Counted from the first letter of the stretch, positions 1-10,642 are shown. The stretch: DNA of 64,000 bases from Bacteroidales bacterium (GCA_030589895.1 JAUUZQ010000005.1:1-64000); one strand, 5' to 3'. Program-made: numbers and translations. The notes: a model not told the origin generated them from the sequence alone.

Positions 1-439
1 ATTTATTTCGAAGTACAGGAATAGAAATTCCATTTCGGTACCACTGCCAGGCACTATTTAGTCCTTGTACTTGAGGAAAGGATAACAAGAAATTACTAGT
101 TTCTGGATAAAGTTTTTCCAACCAGCCGATCGAAGGAGACTTCTTTACTGCCAATTTATGATCTACAATTTCTATTAAAATAAGATTTGACAGCTTACGA
201 TATTCTGACCGATGCATGCGTTGTTCCTGAAAAGACGTATTCGGAAATTTTCTGTTTAGATGCGTATGTAACTCTTGAAGAAGTGACAATCCATTATTAT
301 AAAACTCTGTGATTAATATGGGTTTACCAGCCTCCAATACTTCAATCACATACTGAACATCCGTTCCACGTTTAAACGACTCTGTTTTTTTCCCAGACGC
401 AATAGGTTCTGGTTTGTTTAACACTATATCCGTAATCAT
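1..439 (-). CDS. Hypothetical protein, truncated by the left window edge
   Basis: Hand-read reverse strand: ATG at 439..437, then an open frame to base 1 (MITDIVLNKPEPIASGKKTESFKRGTDVQYVIEVLEAGKPILITEFYNNGLSLLQ...ISIPVLRNK). Not in the ORF track because it has no stop in the window. Family not recognised. Confidence 0.55.
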   Translation of the reverse strand, partial: MITDIVLNKPEPIASGKKTESFKRGTDVQYVIEVLEAGKPILITEFYNNGLSLLQELHTHLNRKFPNTSFQEQRMHRSEYRKLSNLILIEIVDHKLAVKKSPSIGWLEKLYPETSNFLLSFPQVQGLNSAWQWYRNGISIPVLRNK

Positions 440-569
440 TGATTGGTTTTCTTTTCGACAAAGATAAGGAATCCTTTCTGGCGATACCTGGAACTTATGT
501 GGTTGATAAAAATTATGAAATTTGCTTAAGATGCATATTTGGTGTATTTTTTGCATCAAAAGAGGTCTT

Positions 570-740
570 ATGGCAAGACAAAGTATTTCATTCACGCAAC
601 CAAATGATGAGTGGTTAAAAACTCAAGTTGACAATAAAGAATATTCTAGTAAGAGTGAACTTGTTAACGATTTAATAAGAAATCATGAGAAAAATTTTAC
701 TGATCGGTTTACTGACACTTTTCATCTCAAATGCCAATAG
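570..740 (+). pseudogene. ParD-like ribbon-helix-helix antitoxin remnant, C-terminus lost
   Basis: MARQSISFTQPNDEWLKTQVDNKEYSSKSELVNDLIRN resembles the N-terminal half of ParD-family antitoxins. Similarity stops after NDLIRN, and the frame runs into the overlapping start of the next CDS (685). No ParE toxin follows. Confidence 0.6.
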
Positions 741-2142
741 TCAATTTACTTTTCACTCATTTCTTGATTCCATCAATAAGATTTCACTTGCTGCTGATAA
801 AATTATATTGATAGATAGTTTTTTTAATCAGATGAATGCTGTCGGGATCCCTTTCATAGAAGGTGATACAGCGAATTTTATTTATTATGGAGATGTTGTC
901 TCAGTTAATGTTGCCGGTGATTTTAACGGATGGGGCAGCGGAGGATTATGGCTATGTAATAAAATCCCTGAAACCAATTTCTTTTACTATTCTCGAGTAT
1001 TTGAGCAGACTGCAAGACTGGACTATAAGTTCATACTGAATGCAGGAAACTGGATCCTGGATCCCCATAATCCAAATCAGGTTAGCGGAGGTTTTGGACC
1101 CAATTCAGAATTAGCCATGCCCGGATATGTTCAACCCTGGGAGATAGAAATATATGATGGAGTAGAGCAGGGAACAATTGAGAGTTTCTCTTTAGCGAGT
1201 CCGGAAGTTGGAAAGAGTTTCAATATTCAGATCTATATGCCACCAGGATATGAAGATGCCAATGATTTTGCCTATTCAACTGTATATGTGCATGATGGAC
1301 ATGAATACATAAGCCTGGGAAGTATGACCAATGTCTTGAATAATCTATTGGACAGCAACAAGATTGATCCATTAATCGCTGTATTTATCAAACCCAATGA
1401 TCGAACTGATGAGTATGCAGGAGCAAATCGCTTTAACTATGCGCAGTATGTTTCAGAGACCGTTGTTCCTTATATCGATGCAAACTACAAAACATACCCG
1501 CATAAGGAATCCAGACTTACTATGGGTGCATCCTTTGGGGGCAATACAAGTGGTTTAATAGCACACACATACCCTAAAGTTTTTGCCAATTCAGGATGGC
1601 ACTCCCCCGCCCTGTGGCCAAACGATGGTGAAGTAGCCCTTTTATATATTACTGATAAAAAGGATGTCAAAATATATTTTAATGTCGGAACATATGAAAA
1701 TCTGGGTATTGACTGGCCATCTTTTACAGATGAATTAACAAGTCTGGGATATGAATTCGAATGGAAACAATTTTACGAAGGCCATAGCTGGGGACAATGG
1801 AGGGCAACAATTGATGATATATTGCAATATTTCTTTCCTCCGGGCTTCACACCGGTAAATGTTGAAAAGTCAAATGCTGAGAAGTTTTCCATAGGAAAAA
1901 TATATCCGAATCCCAGTAGTTCAATAGCTTTTTTACCATTTACAATTTCTACGCCCGGCGAATACAATCTTAATGTATATAATCAGCTGGGACAGCTAAT
2001 TATTAATGATAGTTATAGCTACAATACAGCTGGAGAACGCAGTATTGAGATTGAAACCAGTCAGTTATATGAGGGAATCTATTATTATGTATTGAGAAAC
2101 AGCAAGGAGAGTTTATCAGGGAAAATAGTGGTAAAGTGGTGA
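685..2142 (+). CDS. Secreted esterase (alpha/beta hydrolase, enterochelin-esterase-like) with N-terminal early-set/CBM48-like segment and T9SS C-terminal sorting domain
   Basis: Signal peptide MRKILLIGLLTLFISNANSQ; 'VNVAGDFNGWGSGG' early-set-like motif; esterase motifs 'VYVHDGHEYI' and 'LTMGASFGGNTSG'; C-terminal 'IYPNPSSS...YNQLGQLI...GIYYYVLRNSKESLSGKIVVKW' typical of a type A T9SS CTD. Confidence 0.8.
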   Translation: MRKILLIGLLTLFISNANSQFTFHSFLDSINKISLAADKIILIDSFFNQMNAVGIPFIEGDTANFIYYGDVVSVNVAGDFNGWGSGGLWLCNKIPETNFFYYSRVFEQTARLDYKFILNAGNWILDPHNPNQVSGGFGPNSELAMPGYVQPWEIEIYDGVEQGTIESFSLASPEVGKSFNIQIYMPPGYEDANDFAYSTVYVHDGHEYISLGSMTNVLNNLLDSNKIDPLIAVFIKPNDRTDEYAGANRFNYAQYVSETVVPYIDANYKTYPHKESRLTMGASFGGNTSGLIAHTYPKVFANSGWHSPALWPNDGEVALLYITDKKDVKIYFNVGTYENLGIDWPSFTDELTSLGYEFEWKQFYEGHSWGQWRATIDDILQYFFPPGFTPVNVEKSNAEKFSIGKIYPNPSSSIAFLPFTISTPGEYNLNVYNQLGQLIINDSYSYNTAGERSIEIETSQLYEGIYYYVLRNSKESLSGKIVVKW

Positions 2143-2180
2143 CAATCTGATCATCCTGTTATGGATTTAATTTTTTCGTG

Positions 2181-2199
2181 ATATTCCAAAATGGAATAT
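2181..2199. terminator. Hairpin between convergent genes, possible bidirectional terminator
   Basis: Perfect 8-bp stem ATATTCCA-AAA-TGGAATAT in the gap between the esterase and the M13 peptidase stop codons. Confidence 0.4.
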
Positions 2200-2227
2200 G
2201 AAAAATTTCCATCTCCTGCTAAGGCAA

Positions 2228-4183
2228 TCACCAAATATCAGCCCTCTCCTTCACCGGTATATAAACACGATCCGATTCTGTTATTCCAAAAGCCTTATAA
2301 AACTCTTCAACATTAGGCAATGGTCCATTAACACGGTGTTCGCCTAATGAGTGTACATCCTCCTTGAGGAGTCTCAATTTCTCTTTGTCACGGATATTAT
2401 TTGCCCAGATATGAGCATAGGCAAGAAAGAAACGCTGTTCCGGGGTAAATCCATCAATCTCAGCATCAGGTTTTTCCTTTGACCAGGCTCTTTTTACAGC
2501 TTCAAAGGCAATGTTTAAGCCTCCCAGGTCTGCTATATTCTCTCCAAGTGTTAGTTTTCCATCAGCGAATACTTCATCCTTGATATTTATTTTATTAAAC
2601 TGATCAACAAGTACCTGAGACCTTTCAGAGAACAGCTTTGCATCCTCTTCTGTCCACCAGTCATTAAGATTACCGTTCTTATCATACTTTCGTCCCTGGT
2701 CATCGAATCCATGTGTCATTTCATGTCCGATTACAACAGCAATCGCTCCATAATTCACTGCATCATCTGCCTTCATATCAAAAAACGGTGCTTGCAATAT
2801 ACCAGCCGGAAATACAATTTCGTTTAAAAGCGGATGGTAATAGGCATTCACCGTTTGTGGTGTCATGCCCCACTCCTCTCTGTCTGCAGGCTTACCAATC
2901 TTGGCAAACTCATATTTCATATTGAAGATGGAAGCTGTGCGGTAATTCTCGTAGTATGAGTTATTCTTGAATTCTAATGCAGAAAAATCTCTCCACTTAT
3001 CAGGAAATCCAATTTTCACACGCATCAAAGCCAGCTTTTTCAGCGCTTCCTCTTTCGTGGTTTCAGACATCCACTCAAGGGTTTCAATTTTTTGTTGTAG
3101 AACAATCCTCAGGTTTTCAACCAATACCAGCATTCTCTTTTTTGCAGCCTCAGGAAAGTGTTTTGCAATAAATAGCTTACCAATTGCCTCACCAAGTGCA
3201 TCTTCCGTTGCGCTCGTCACTCTTTTCCAACGAGGCTGAATCTCCTTTTTTCCTGATAAAAATGCGCCGTAAAATTCGAATTTTCTGTTCTCAAAATTGG
3301 AAGAAAGAAGTGATGCTGTGCCATTCAGCAGACGCCAGCTGAAATATACTTTCCAATCTTCGATGGATATCTCATCCACCATCTTTGATATTTCCACGAA
3401 GAAATCAGGCTGATTGATATTGAAACTATCCTCCCCTGACAATGCAACAGATTTAAGGATTAATTTCCAATCGATTGATGGCGCCAGATTAATGAGACCA
3501 TTGAGATCCATTTTATTGAAAGTATTGTGAGGATCCCGTTGCTCCAGGCGTGTCATAGCAGCAAAAGCAATCCTTGTCTCCAGTCTGAGTATAGTATTAG
3601 CAGATGATGTAGCTTCAGATTCATTTGTACCTGTAAGTTGAAGCATATCAGCAATGTACTTTATGTATTCTGCACGTATCTCCTTGCTTCTGTCATCATC
3701 ATTCCTGTAATAATCCACATCTGAAAGTCCCATTCCACCCTGATAGAGGTTTGTAATTATCATCTCAGAGTTTTCCCTGTCGGGGGAAGGAAAAATGTGA
3801 AACAGTGATGGATGACTGTTTTGAAATAGCTCAGCAATCAATCTGCTGATGTCGCTTTTTGAGGATATAGAACTGATATTCTCCATCTCAGGAAGGATCG
3901 GAGTGATTCCCTGCTTTTCAATGGCGTCTGTATCCAAACCGATTCTGTAGAAGCTACCAACCAGTTTAGCCACGTGCTCACCAGAGTCTTTGGCAGAGGC
4001 AGCAACTTCCTCTATAATTGACCTGACAAGCTTTTTATTGTCTTCTCTAAGGATATCAAATGATCCGTACCTGCTGAATTCATCAGGAATAGGGTGTAAG
4101 GCCAACCAGCCACCGTTTGCATATTGATAAAAGTTTTCTCCGGGGGATACTGTTATATCGAGGTTTGATTTTTTAATTGTCAT
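2228..4183 (-). CDS. pepO: M13 family metallopeptidase (neprilysin/PepO-like)
   Basis: Zinc motif 'VIGHEMTHGFDDQGR', downstream 'LGENIADLGGLNIAFEA', and 'VNAYYHPLLNEIVFPAGILQAPFF', all typical of M13. Confidence 0.93.
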   Translation of the reverse strand: MTIKKSNLDITVSPGENFYQYANGGWLALHPIPDEFSRYGSFDILREDNKKLVRSIIEEVAASAKDSGEHVAKLVGSFYRIGLDTDAIEKQGITPILPEMENISSISSKSDISRLIAELFQNSHPSLFHIFPSPDRENSEMIITNLYQGGMGLSDVDYYRNDDDRSKEIRAEYIKYIADMLQLTGTNESEATSSANTILRLETRIAFAAMTRLEQRDPHNTFNKMDLNGLINLAPSIDWKLILKSVALSGEDSFNINQPDFFVEISKMVDEISIEDWKVYFSWRLLNGTASLLSSNFENRKFEFYGAFLSGKKEIQPRWKRVTSATEDALGEAIGKLFIAKHFPEAAKKRMLVLVENLRIVLQQKIETLEWMSETTKEEALKKLALMRVKIGFPDKWRDFSALEFKNNSYYENYRTASIFNMKYEFAKIGKPADREEWGMTPQTVNAYYHPLLNEIVFPAGILQAPFFDMKADDAVNYGAIAVVIGHEMTHGFDDQGRKYDKNGNLNDWWTEEDAKLFSERSQVLVDQFNKINIKDEVFADGKLTLGENIADLGGLNIAFEAVKRAWSKEKPDAEIDGFTPEQRFFLAYAHIWANNIRDKEKLRLLKEDVHSLGEHRVNGPLPNVEEFYKAFGITESDRVYIPVKERADIW

Positions 4184-4219
4184 ATATAGATATTGCGCTC
4201 CTCCAGAGCTAAGTGAGGA

Positions 4220-5428
4220 CTAAAACTCCCGAATTGTTTTGCTGATGATTGCGATGCTCTCCATGATCTGTTCTTCAGTAATCACGAGAGGTGGCGCAAA
4301 TCTGATGATATGTTCGTGGGTTGGTTTTGCAAGCAGACCGTTTTCCTTCAGGGCTACACAAACATCCCATGCTGTCTTGCCATCTTTGGGTTCGATTATG
4401 ATTGCATTAAGCAAACCTTTGCCTCTAACCAGGGTAATCATCGGATGGTTGATCTTCTCCAACTCACTTCTGAACAGTATTCCCAGCTTCTCGGCATGAT
4501 CCGCCAATCCCTCTTCCTCAATAACTTCCAGCGCTGCAATGGCCACTTTTGCTGCCAAAGGATTTCCACCATATGTTGAACCATGTTCGCCCGGCTTGAT
4601 GGTTAACATGATGTCATCATCAGCCAGAACAGCAGAAACTGGATAAACACCTCCTGATAAAGCTTTTCCAAGTATCAAAATATCAGGTCTTACTCCTTCA
4701 TGATCACAAGCCAGTAGTTTTCCTGTTCTGGCAATCCCTGTTTGTACTTCATCAGCAATGAAAAGCACATTTTTTGCTTTACACATTTCAAATGCTTTAC
4801 TCAGGTAGCCATCATCAGGTACGTAAACTCCTGCTTCACCCTGGATAGGCTCAACCAGAAATCCTGCTACATTGGGATCTTCCAATGCCTTTGCAAGGGC
4901 TTCAGTATCGTTATAGGGAACCGTAATAAAACCGGGGGTATAAGGACCAAATCCCTTGTATGAATCAGGATCTGTCGACATGGAAATAATGGTAATGGTT
5001 CTGCCGTGGAAGTTTCCTTCGCAAACAATAATTTTTGCTTCATTATCGGCTATCCCCTTTTTCTCATAAGCCCACTTGCGGCAAAGCTTGATAGCTGTCT
5101 CGTCACCCTCTGCACCTGAATTCATTGGCAATACCTTATCGTAGCCGAAATATTTGGTGACATACTCTTCAAATTCACCCAATACATCATTGTAAAATGC
5201 TCTTGATGTGAGTGTAAGCTTACCGGCCTGATCAGTCAATGCTTTAATAATCTTAGGATTGCAATGTCCCTGGTTAACAGCTGAATAGGCTGATAAAAAA
5301 TCGAAATACTTCTCTCCTTCAACGTCCCATACAAAAACGCCTTCACCCCTGTCCAGTACTACAGGCAGTGGATGGTAATTATGTGCGCCGAACTTGTCTT
5401 CTCGCTGGATATAGTCTTGTGTCTTCAT
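4220..5428 (-). CDS. rocD: Ornithine--oxo-acid transaminase (class III PLP aminotransferase)
   Basis: '[44 protein letters not shown]', '[19 protein letters not shown]', '[46 protein letters not shown]'. Confidence 0.95.
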   Translation of the reverse strand: MKTQDYIQREDKFGAHNYHPLPVVLDRGEGVFVWDVEGEKYFDFLSAYSAVNQGHCNPKIIKALTDQAGKLTLTSRAFYNDVLGEFEEYVTKYFGYDKVLPMNSGAEGDETAIKLCRKWAYEKKGIADNEAKIIVCEGNFHGRTITIISMSTDPDSYKGFGPYTPGFITVPYNDTEALAKALEDPNVAGFLVEPIQGEAGVYVPDDGYLSKAFEMCKAKNVLFIADEVQTGIARTGKLLACDHEGVRPDILILGKALSGGVYPVSAVLADDDIMLTIKPGEHGSTYGGNPLAAKVAIAALEVIEEEGLADHAEKLGILFRSELEKINHPMITLVRGKGLLNAIIIEPKDGKTAWDVCVALKENGLLAKPTHEHIIRFAPPLVITEEQIMESIAIISKTIREF

Positions 5429-5557
5429 AGAATGATATATAGAAGTTAATATTCAAATTTACAGTTCGTAAAGTTAATGGATACGACTGTTTTTATTTCA
5501 TTTCTCGTGTAAAAGTTTAAGATATTTCATGTTTTCTAAAGCATATTTTTTCAATGG

Positions 5558-6148
5558 CTATTTTCCATGCCTCTTTTCAAGAATCTTTACCACACTTTCA
5601 AGGTCCTGTCCTTTTGCAGTCAGTAATACCAGGAGGTGATATGTCAGATCTGCTGCTTCGTTGAGGAAGAGTTCATCGTTCTGGTCTTTCGCCTCGATAA
5701 TCAATTCAACAGCCTCTTCTCCAACCTTTTGTGCAATTTTATTTATCCCCTCGCTAAATAGTTGAGTGGTATAACTACCCTCAGGCATATCTTGTTTTCT
5801 TTGCTGAATAACAGACTGTAGTTGTCCGAGAAAATTGATACCGGCACTGTTCTTCTCATTAAAACAGGTGTCAGATCCCGTATGACAAACAGGTCCCACA
5901 GGATTGACTTTTACCAACACGGTATCATTGTCGCAATCTTCAATGAGCTCTACTACGTCAAGAAAATTACCACTCTCCTCCCCTTTTGTCCATAGCCGCT
6001 GCTTTGTCCTGCTGTAAAAAGTAACTCTCCCTTCTTTACGTGTCTTCTCATAAGCTTCACTGTTCATGAAACCAAGCATCAGCACCTTGCTTGTGCTATT
6101 ATCCTGTATAATTGCTGGGATCAGACCTCCCATTTTTTCAAAATCCAT
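5558..6148 (-). CDS. hisI: Bifunctional phosphoribosyl-AMP cyclohydrolase / phosphoribosyl-ATP pyrophosphatase
   Basis: 'MLGFMNSEAYEKTRKEGRVTFYSRTKQRLWTKGEESGN' plus C-terminal HisE motif 'KIAQKVGEEAVELIIEAK'; within the his gene order. Confidence 0.95.
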   Translation of the reverse strand: MDFEKMGGLIPAIIQDNSTSKVLMLGFMNSEAYEKTRKEGRVTFYSRTKQRLWTKGEESGNFLDVVELIEDCDNDTVLVKVNPVGPVCHTGSDTCFNEKNSAGINFLGQLQSVIQQRKQDMPEGSYTTQLFSEGINKIAQKVGEEAVELIIEAKDQNDELFLNEAADLTYHLLVLLTAKGQDLESVVKILEKRHGK

Positions 6149-6153
6149 ATGCT

Positions 6154-6906
6154 TTATCTTACGTTGATATTGTTCTCTATTAAGTATTTTTTTAGTCGTG
6201 GGATAGGTATTTCATTGTAATGAAAAATACTGGCAGCCAATGCAGCATCAGCCTTTCCATTGTTGAATACATCCACAAAATGCTCTTCTTTTCCTGCTCC
6301 ACCTGATGCTATCACAGGGATAGAAAGGATTTCTGATAATTTTCGCAGTGCTTCAACAGCAAAGCCATTCTTTGTTCCATCATGATTCATGGATGTAAAG
6401 AGTATTTCACCGGCACCACGATTCTCAGCCTCTTTTGCCCAGGAAAACAGCTCCTTCTCCACAGGAATCCTACCTCCATTAATGTATACACGCCAGCCAT
6501 CTTTCTCCAATTTGGCATCAATGGCAACAATTACAAACTGATTGCCAAAACTACCTGATATATTGTCGATCAGATTCGGATTTCTAACAGCTGATGAATT
6601 AATCGAAACTTTATCGGCACCTGCCGAAAGCAGTATATCCGCATCTTTCAATTCATTGATTCCACCTCCCACGCTAAAGGGAATATTCAGATTCGCTGCT
6701 ATCCGCGTCACAAGATCTGAAAAGAGTTTCCTTTTTTCGTGTGTTGCTGTAATATCCAGATAAACCAGTTCATCTGCACCATCGCTGGCATATTTGGCCC
6801 CCAGCTCAACCGGATCTCCAACTTCCTGTATATCCAGGAAATTGATTCCCTTAACAGTTTTTCCATTGCGGATATCGAGACATGGTATGATTCGTTTTGC
6901 TAACAT
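6154..6906 (-). CDS. hisF: Imidazole glycerol phosphate synthase subunit HisF
   Basis: '[23 protein letters not shown]', '[26 protein letters not shown]', '[13 protein letters not shown]'. Confidence 0.97.
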   Translation of the reverse strand: MLAKRIIPCLDIRNGKTVKGINFLDIQEVGDPVELGAKYASDGADELVYLDITATHEKRKLFSDLVTRIAANLNIPFSVGGGINELKDADILLSAGADKVSINSSAVRNPNLIDNISGSFGNQFVIVAIDAKLEKDGWRVYINGGRIPVEKELFSWAKEAENRGAGEILFTSMNHDGTKNGFAVEALRKLSEILSIPVIASGGAGKEEHFVDVFNNGKADAALAASIFHYNEIPIPRLKKYLIENNINVR

Positions 6907-6915
6907 TGTTCTAGT

Positions 6916-6943
6916 AAAAGGTAAAAGTAAAAAGGTAAAAAGT
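6916..6943. repeat. A/G-rich direct repeat in hisA-hisF gap
   Basis: aaaaggtaaaagtaaaaaggtaaaaagt; a related 21-bp unit recurs at 47611-47664. Confidence 0.6.
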
Positions 6944-6972
6944 GGTGAGGCGAAAAATCACATCTCAATATG

Positions 6973-7692
6973 TTATAAAAATCTTTCGAGCTCTTTCAGG
7001 TCAATTTTCCCTTCGTATATAGCCTTGCCAATAATTACAGCAGGAATATCCATCTCTGCCAGTTTTTCTATATCAGCTATTCCTGATATTCCTCCGCTGG
7101 CAATCAGGTATAGATCCGGAAATGCCTTAATAATCTCATTATAAGTCTCTAATGACACACCCTGAAGTAAGCCATCTTTACTAACATCTGTACAAATGGT
7201 CTGCGTAACACCTCTTTTCACCCACGATTCCAGAAAGGGCATCAGTTCCTGGTCAGACTGCTCTGTCCAGCCTGAAACAACGATCATTTTGTCTTTAAAA
7301 TCACTACCCAGGATGATGCGCTCCGATCCATATTGAGATAGCCAGCTCTCCATCATTTCAGGATTTTTCACTGCTATACTCCCTCCTGTAGCCATTTCAG
7401 CCCCTGACTCAAACACGATTTTCAGATCCTCAATTGTTTTTAATCCACCTCCAACATCCAATCTCAGTGAAGTTCGAGCTGCAATTTTTTCAATCATCCT
7501 GTAATTGATCACTTTCCCCATTCTTGCACCATCCAGATCAACGACATGCAAGCGCTTCAAGCCATGATCCTCAAATCTGATGGCCATCTCAAGTGGATCG
7601 GCGCCATATTCTGTACGCTGATTGTAGTCACCACGTGTAAGTCTCACACACTTTCCGTCTATTATATCTATGGCCGGTATAATCTCTATCAT
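6973..7692 (-). CDS. hisA: Phosphoribosylformimino-5-aminoimidazole carboxamide ribotide isomerase
   Basis: 'MIEIIPAIDIIDGKCVRLTRGDYNQRTEY', 'LDVGGGLKTIEDLKIVFESGA', 'LIASGGISGIADI'. Confidence 0.97.
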   Translation of the reverse strand: MIEIIPAIDIIDGKCVRLTRGDYNQRTEYGADPLEMAIRFEDHGLKRLHVVDLDGARMGKVINYRMIEKIAARTSLRLDVGGGLKTIEDLKIVFESGAEMATGGSIAVKNPEMMESWLSQYGSERIILGSDFKDKMIVVSGWTEQSDQELMPFLESWVKRGVTQTICTDVSKDGLLQGVSLETYNEIIKAFPDLYLIASGGISGIADIEKLAEMDIPAVIIGKAIYEGKIDLKELERFL

Positions 7693-8270
7693 AGTGCGAT
7701 GAAGTTTTTAAGAATTCGTAATCCTGTGTCTCCGCTTTTCTCAGGGTGAAACTGCGTTGCAAAGAAGTTATCCTTTTGCATGGAGGCACTAAAATTCAGT
7801 ATGTAGTTACTCTCAGCAGCTGTATCCTTTCCAACAGGAACATAGTAGGAGTGAACAAAATATACATACTCACCACTATCGATACCTTTGAAAAGATCAC
7901 CTGTCAGATTTTCCAACTGATTCCAGCCCATATGCGGCACATTATCAAGAGGAGGAAATTTCTTCACCGTTTGATTAAAAATCCCAATACAATTTGTATC
8001 ACGTTCTTCAGACCAATCGCACATAAGTTGTTGTCCGAGACAAATACCCAATACAGGCTGGCTCAAACCTTTCAATAACTGATCCATCGAACGCTCTTGC
8101 AGATACTTCATCGTGCTGGCCGCCTCTCCCACCCCGGGAAAGATCACCTTATCTGATGCTCTGATCACAGTCGGATCATCCGTAATTTCTGCTATCACCC
8201 CCATTCTTCGGAGAGCGAAGTCGACAGAGCGGATGTTACCGGCATTGTATTTTATGATGCTTACTGTCAT
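7689..8270 (-). CDS. hisH: Imidazole glycerol phosphate synthase glutamine amidotransferase subunit HisH
   Basis: 'YNAGNIRSVDFALRRMG', nucleophile motif 'PVLGICLGQQLM', 'FFATQFHPEKSGDTGLRILKNF'. Confidence 0.97.
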   Translation of the reverse strand: MTVSIIKYNAGNIRSVDFALRRMGVIAEITDDPTVIRASDKVIFPGVGEAASTMKYLQERSMDQLLKGLSQPVLGICLGQQLMCDWSEERDTNCIGIFNQTVKKFPPLDNVPHMGWNQLENLTGDLFKGIDSGEYVYFVHSYYVPVGKDTAAESNYILNFSASMQKDNFFATQFHPEKSGDTGLRILKNFIAL

Positions 8271-8299
8271 TTATATTTTTTATTAATGCAATAATGATT

Positions 8300-8355
8300 T
8301 GTTGCATTGTTGCATTGTCGCATTGTTGCATTGTCGCATTGTTGCATTATTACAT
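8300..8355. repeat. 8-bp tandem array (TGTTGCAT/TGTCGCAT), about 7 units, in the hisB-hisH gap
   Basis: tgttgcat tgttgcat tgtcgcat tgttgcat tgtcgcat tgttgcat tattacat read directly. Confidence 0.9.
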
Positions 8356-8357
8356 TA

Positions 8358-9476
8358 TCATAGAATACCTTTCGTACTGGGCAGTTTATCACTATTCTTC
8401 TCCAGTTCCACTGCACCTTTCAGCGACCGGCTAAATGCCTTAAAAATTGCCTCAATTTTATGGTGTTCGTTGTTTCCTTCTGCTTTTATATTCAAATTTG
8501 ATTTAGAAGCATCTGAGAATGATTTAAAGAAGTGGTAGAACATCTCTGTGGGAAGATCACCAACTTTCTCCCGATTAAATTCTGCCTCCCAGATAAGCCA
8601 TGACCTTCCTCCAAAATCCACCGCAACATTTGCCAGTGAATCATCCATTGGAAGGGTAAATCCATATCGACTGATTCCTCTCTTATCTCCTAATGCCATT
8701 AAAAATGCCTCACCCAGTGCAATTCCTGTATCCTCAATTGTATGATGCTCATCTACATGCAGATCACCCTTTGTTTTTACAGTGAGATCAAAGTTTCCAT
8801 GCTTTGCAATTTGCTCCAGCATGTGGTCAAAAAATCCCAATCCGGTTTCAATATCAGCCTTGCCGGAACCATCCAGAGATAATTCGATATTTATGGAAGT
8901 TTCATTTGTCTTTCTGCTCACAACTCCCCTTCTCAAACCAGATCGAATGAAACTATAAATCTCATCCCAGCTATTGGTCTTAAGCATACAGACATTCTCA
9001 AGTTCATTTGAACCGATCTCCTTTTCTTTATCGCCATAGAAAATAGCCTTTGTTCCAAGATTTCTTGCCAGCTCAATATCTGTTTTCCGATCTCCTATCA
9101 CATATGAATTTTCCAGGTCGTAATCTCCATTTATATATGCAGACATCATTCCTGTTGCAGGCTTTCTATTTGGAGAGTTCTCCTCTGGAAGTGATGGGTC
9201 AATTAAAATATTATCGAATATAACTCCTTCATTTTCAAATGCCTTAATAAATTTATCGTGAGGTGCTTTAAAAGCTTCTTCAGGAAACTGCTCAGTGCCC
9301 ATTCCATCCTGATTTGAGACAATGACCAATTCATAATCAGTGAATTTACTGATTAGGTACAGATTCCTGAAAACGCCTGGAATAAACTCCAGTTTTTCCA
9401 ATGAATCTATCTGGTAATCGATGGGCGGTTCTACAAGCAATGTACCGTCTCTGTCTATGAATATTACGCGTTTCAT
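8358..9476 (-). CDS. hisB: Bifunctional histidinol-phosphatase / imidazoleglycerol-phosphate dehydratase
   Basis: N-terminal HAD '[14 protein letters not shown]' and C-terminal IGPD '[20 protein letters not shown]', '[16 protein letters not shown]'. Confidence 0.97.
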   Translation of the reverse strand: MKRVIFIDRDGTLLVEPPIDYQIDSLEKLEFIPGVFRNLYLISKFTDYELVIVSNQDGMGTEQFPEEAFKAPHDKFIKAFENEGVIFDNILIDPSLPEENSPNRKPATGMMSAYINGDYDLENSYVIGDRKTDIELARNLGTKAIFYGDKEKEIGSNELENVCMLKTNSWDEIYSFIRSGLRRGVVSRKTNETSINIELSLDGSGKADIETGLGFFDHMLEQIAKHGNFDLTVKTKGDLHVDEHHTIEDTGIALGEAFLMALGDKRGISRYGFTLPMDDSLANVAVDFGGRSWLIWEAEFNREKVGDLPTEMFYHFFKSFSDASKSNLNIKAEGNNEHHKIEAIFKAFSRSLKGAVELEKNSDKLPSTKGIL

Positions 9477-9580
9477 ATTTATATTTTTTATCGAATTACT
9501 ATCGTACGTAATAAATTGTATTTTAAGGTGTTAAATATAATAAACCAGCGTATTTGATGCAATAAATTAAGCCTCTGCTA

Positions 9581-10642
9581 CTACTCACATGATTCTACAA
9601 AATCCCGCTGGTATTGCATTAATGCATTAGTCAATGCACTGTTTTCCTCTTTTGTTCCTATTGTTATGCGCAGAGATCCTTCACAAAGTGGTACATCAGA
9701 GCGGTCACGCACTATGATTTTCCGGCTCACCAGGTAATCATAAACCTCTTTAGGTTTTTTGACCTTCACCAGTAAAAAATTGGCGTCTGATGGATAAACC
9801 TTCTGCACAAACCTGTACATTTTCAATTTCTTCTCCATCTTATTTCTCTCTTTCAGAATTGAATCTACCCACTCCTCTTTAATCGTCTGATTATCCAATG
9901 CATTTATAGCATAATCCATTGTTAGCCTATTGACATTATATGGATATTTCACACTGCTCATGAGCTTAATGATTTCCGTAGAAGCCAAAGCCATTCCAAG
10001 CCGGATACCTGCTATTCCCCATGCCTTCGATAAGGTTTGTAAAACCACCAGGTTCGGATATTTCTGAAGCTCTTCAATCAGGCTGCTTCTCTCGCTAAAA
10101 TCTATGTAAGCCTCATCTACAACAATTAATAGATTAAGATTTTCAGCAAGTTCCAAAATCTGCTTTTTTGGAAATGAATTGGAAGTGGGATTATTTGGGG
10201 AGCAGATGAACAGGAGCTTCGTATGTTTATTGCAAGCCTGTTTAAGTGAGGCAGTATCCAGCGAAAAATCAGGATTAAGCAATACTTTCCTGACTTCAAT
10301 ATCATTAATATCTGCACATACCTGGTACATTCCATAGCTTGGTGAGATGGATACTACATTATCGGTCCCCGGTTCACAGAATATTCGATAAAGAAGGTCA
10401 ATTGCTTCGTCAGATCCATTTCCAAGGAATATCTGGTCTGCCGGGATCTCTTTCATCGCACCGATTTTCTTCTTTAAGTCGCACTGAAGCGGATCAGGAT
10501 ACCTGTTTTGTGGTGCATTGAAGGGATTTTCATTTGCATCCAGGTAAATAGCTTCTCCACCGGTATATTCGTCTCTGGCAGAAGAATAAGGTGTCAGATT
10601 CCTGATGTTTGGTCTTATGAGTATATTCAGGTCAAAATTCAT
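9581..10642 (-). CDS. hisC: Histidinol-phosphate aminotransferase
   Basis: 'YLDANENPFNAPQNRYPDPLQ', 'FLGNGSDEAIDLLYRIFCEPG', 'VVDEAYIDFS', 'TLSKAWGIAGIRLGMA'. Start placed at MNFDLNILIRPNIRNL (10642), not the ORF-track start at 10684. Confidence 0.95.
   Translation of the reverse strand: MNFDLNILIRPNIRNLTPYSSARDEYTGGEAIYLDANENPFNAPQNRYPDPLQCDLKKKIGAMKEIPADQIFLGNGSDEAIDLLYRIFCEPGTDNVVSISPSYGMYQVCADINDIEVRKVLLNPDFSLDTASLKQACNKHTKLLFICSPNNPTSNSFPKKQILELAENLNLLIVVDEAYIDFSERSSLIEELQKYPNLVVLQTLSKAWGIAGIRLGMALASTEIIKLMSSVKYPYNVNRLTMDYAINALDNQTIKEEWVDSILKERNKMEKKLKMYRFVQKVYPSDANFLLVKVKKPKEVYDYLVSRKIIVRDRSDVPLCEGSLRITIGTKEENSALTNALMQYQRDFVESCE

Noticed and set aside
522-740. Functional ParDE toxin-antitoxin system
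   Set aside because: Only the N-terminal half of the antitoxin is present and no ParE-like ORF follows.
8300-8355. Possible CRISPR-like array
   Set aside because: Units are 8 bp and contiguous, with no spacers of consistent length and no cas genes nearby.
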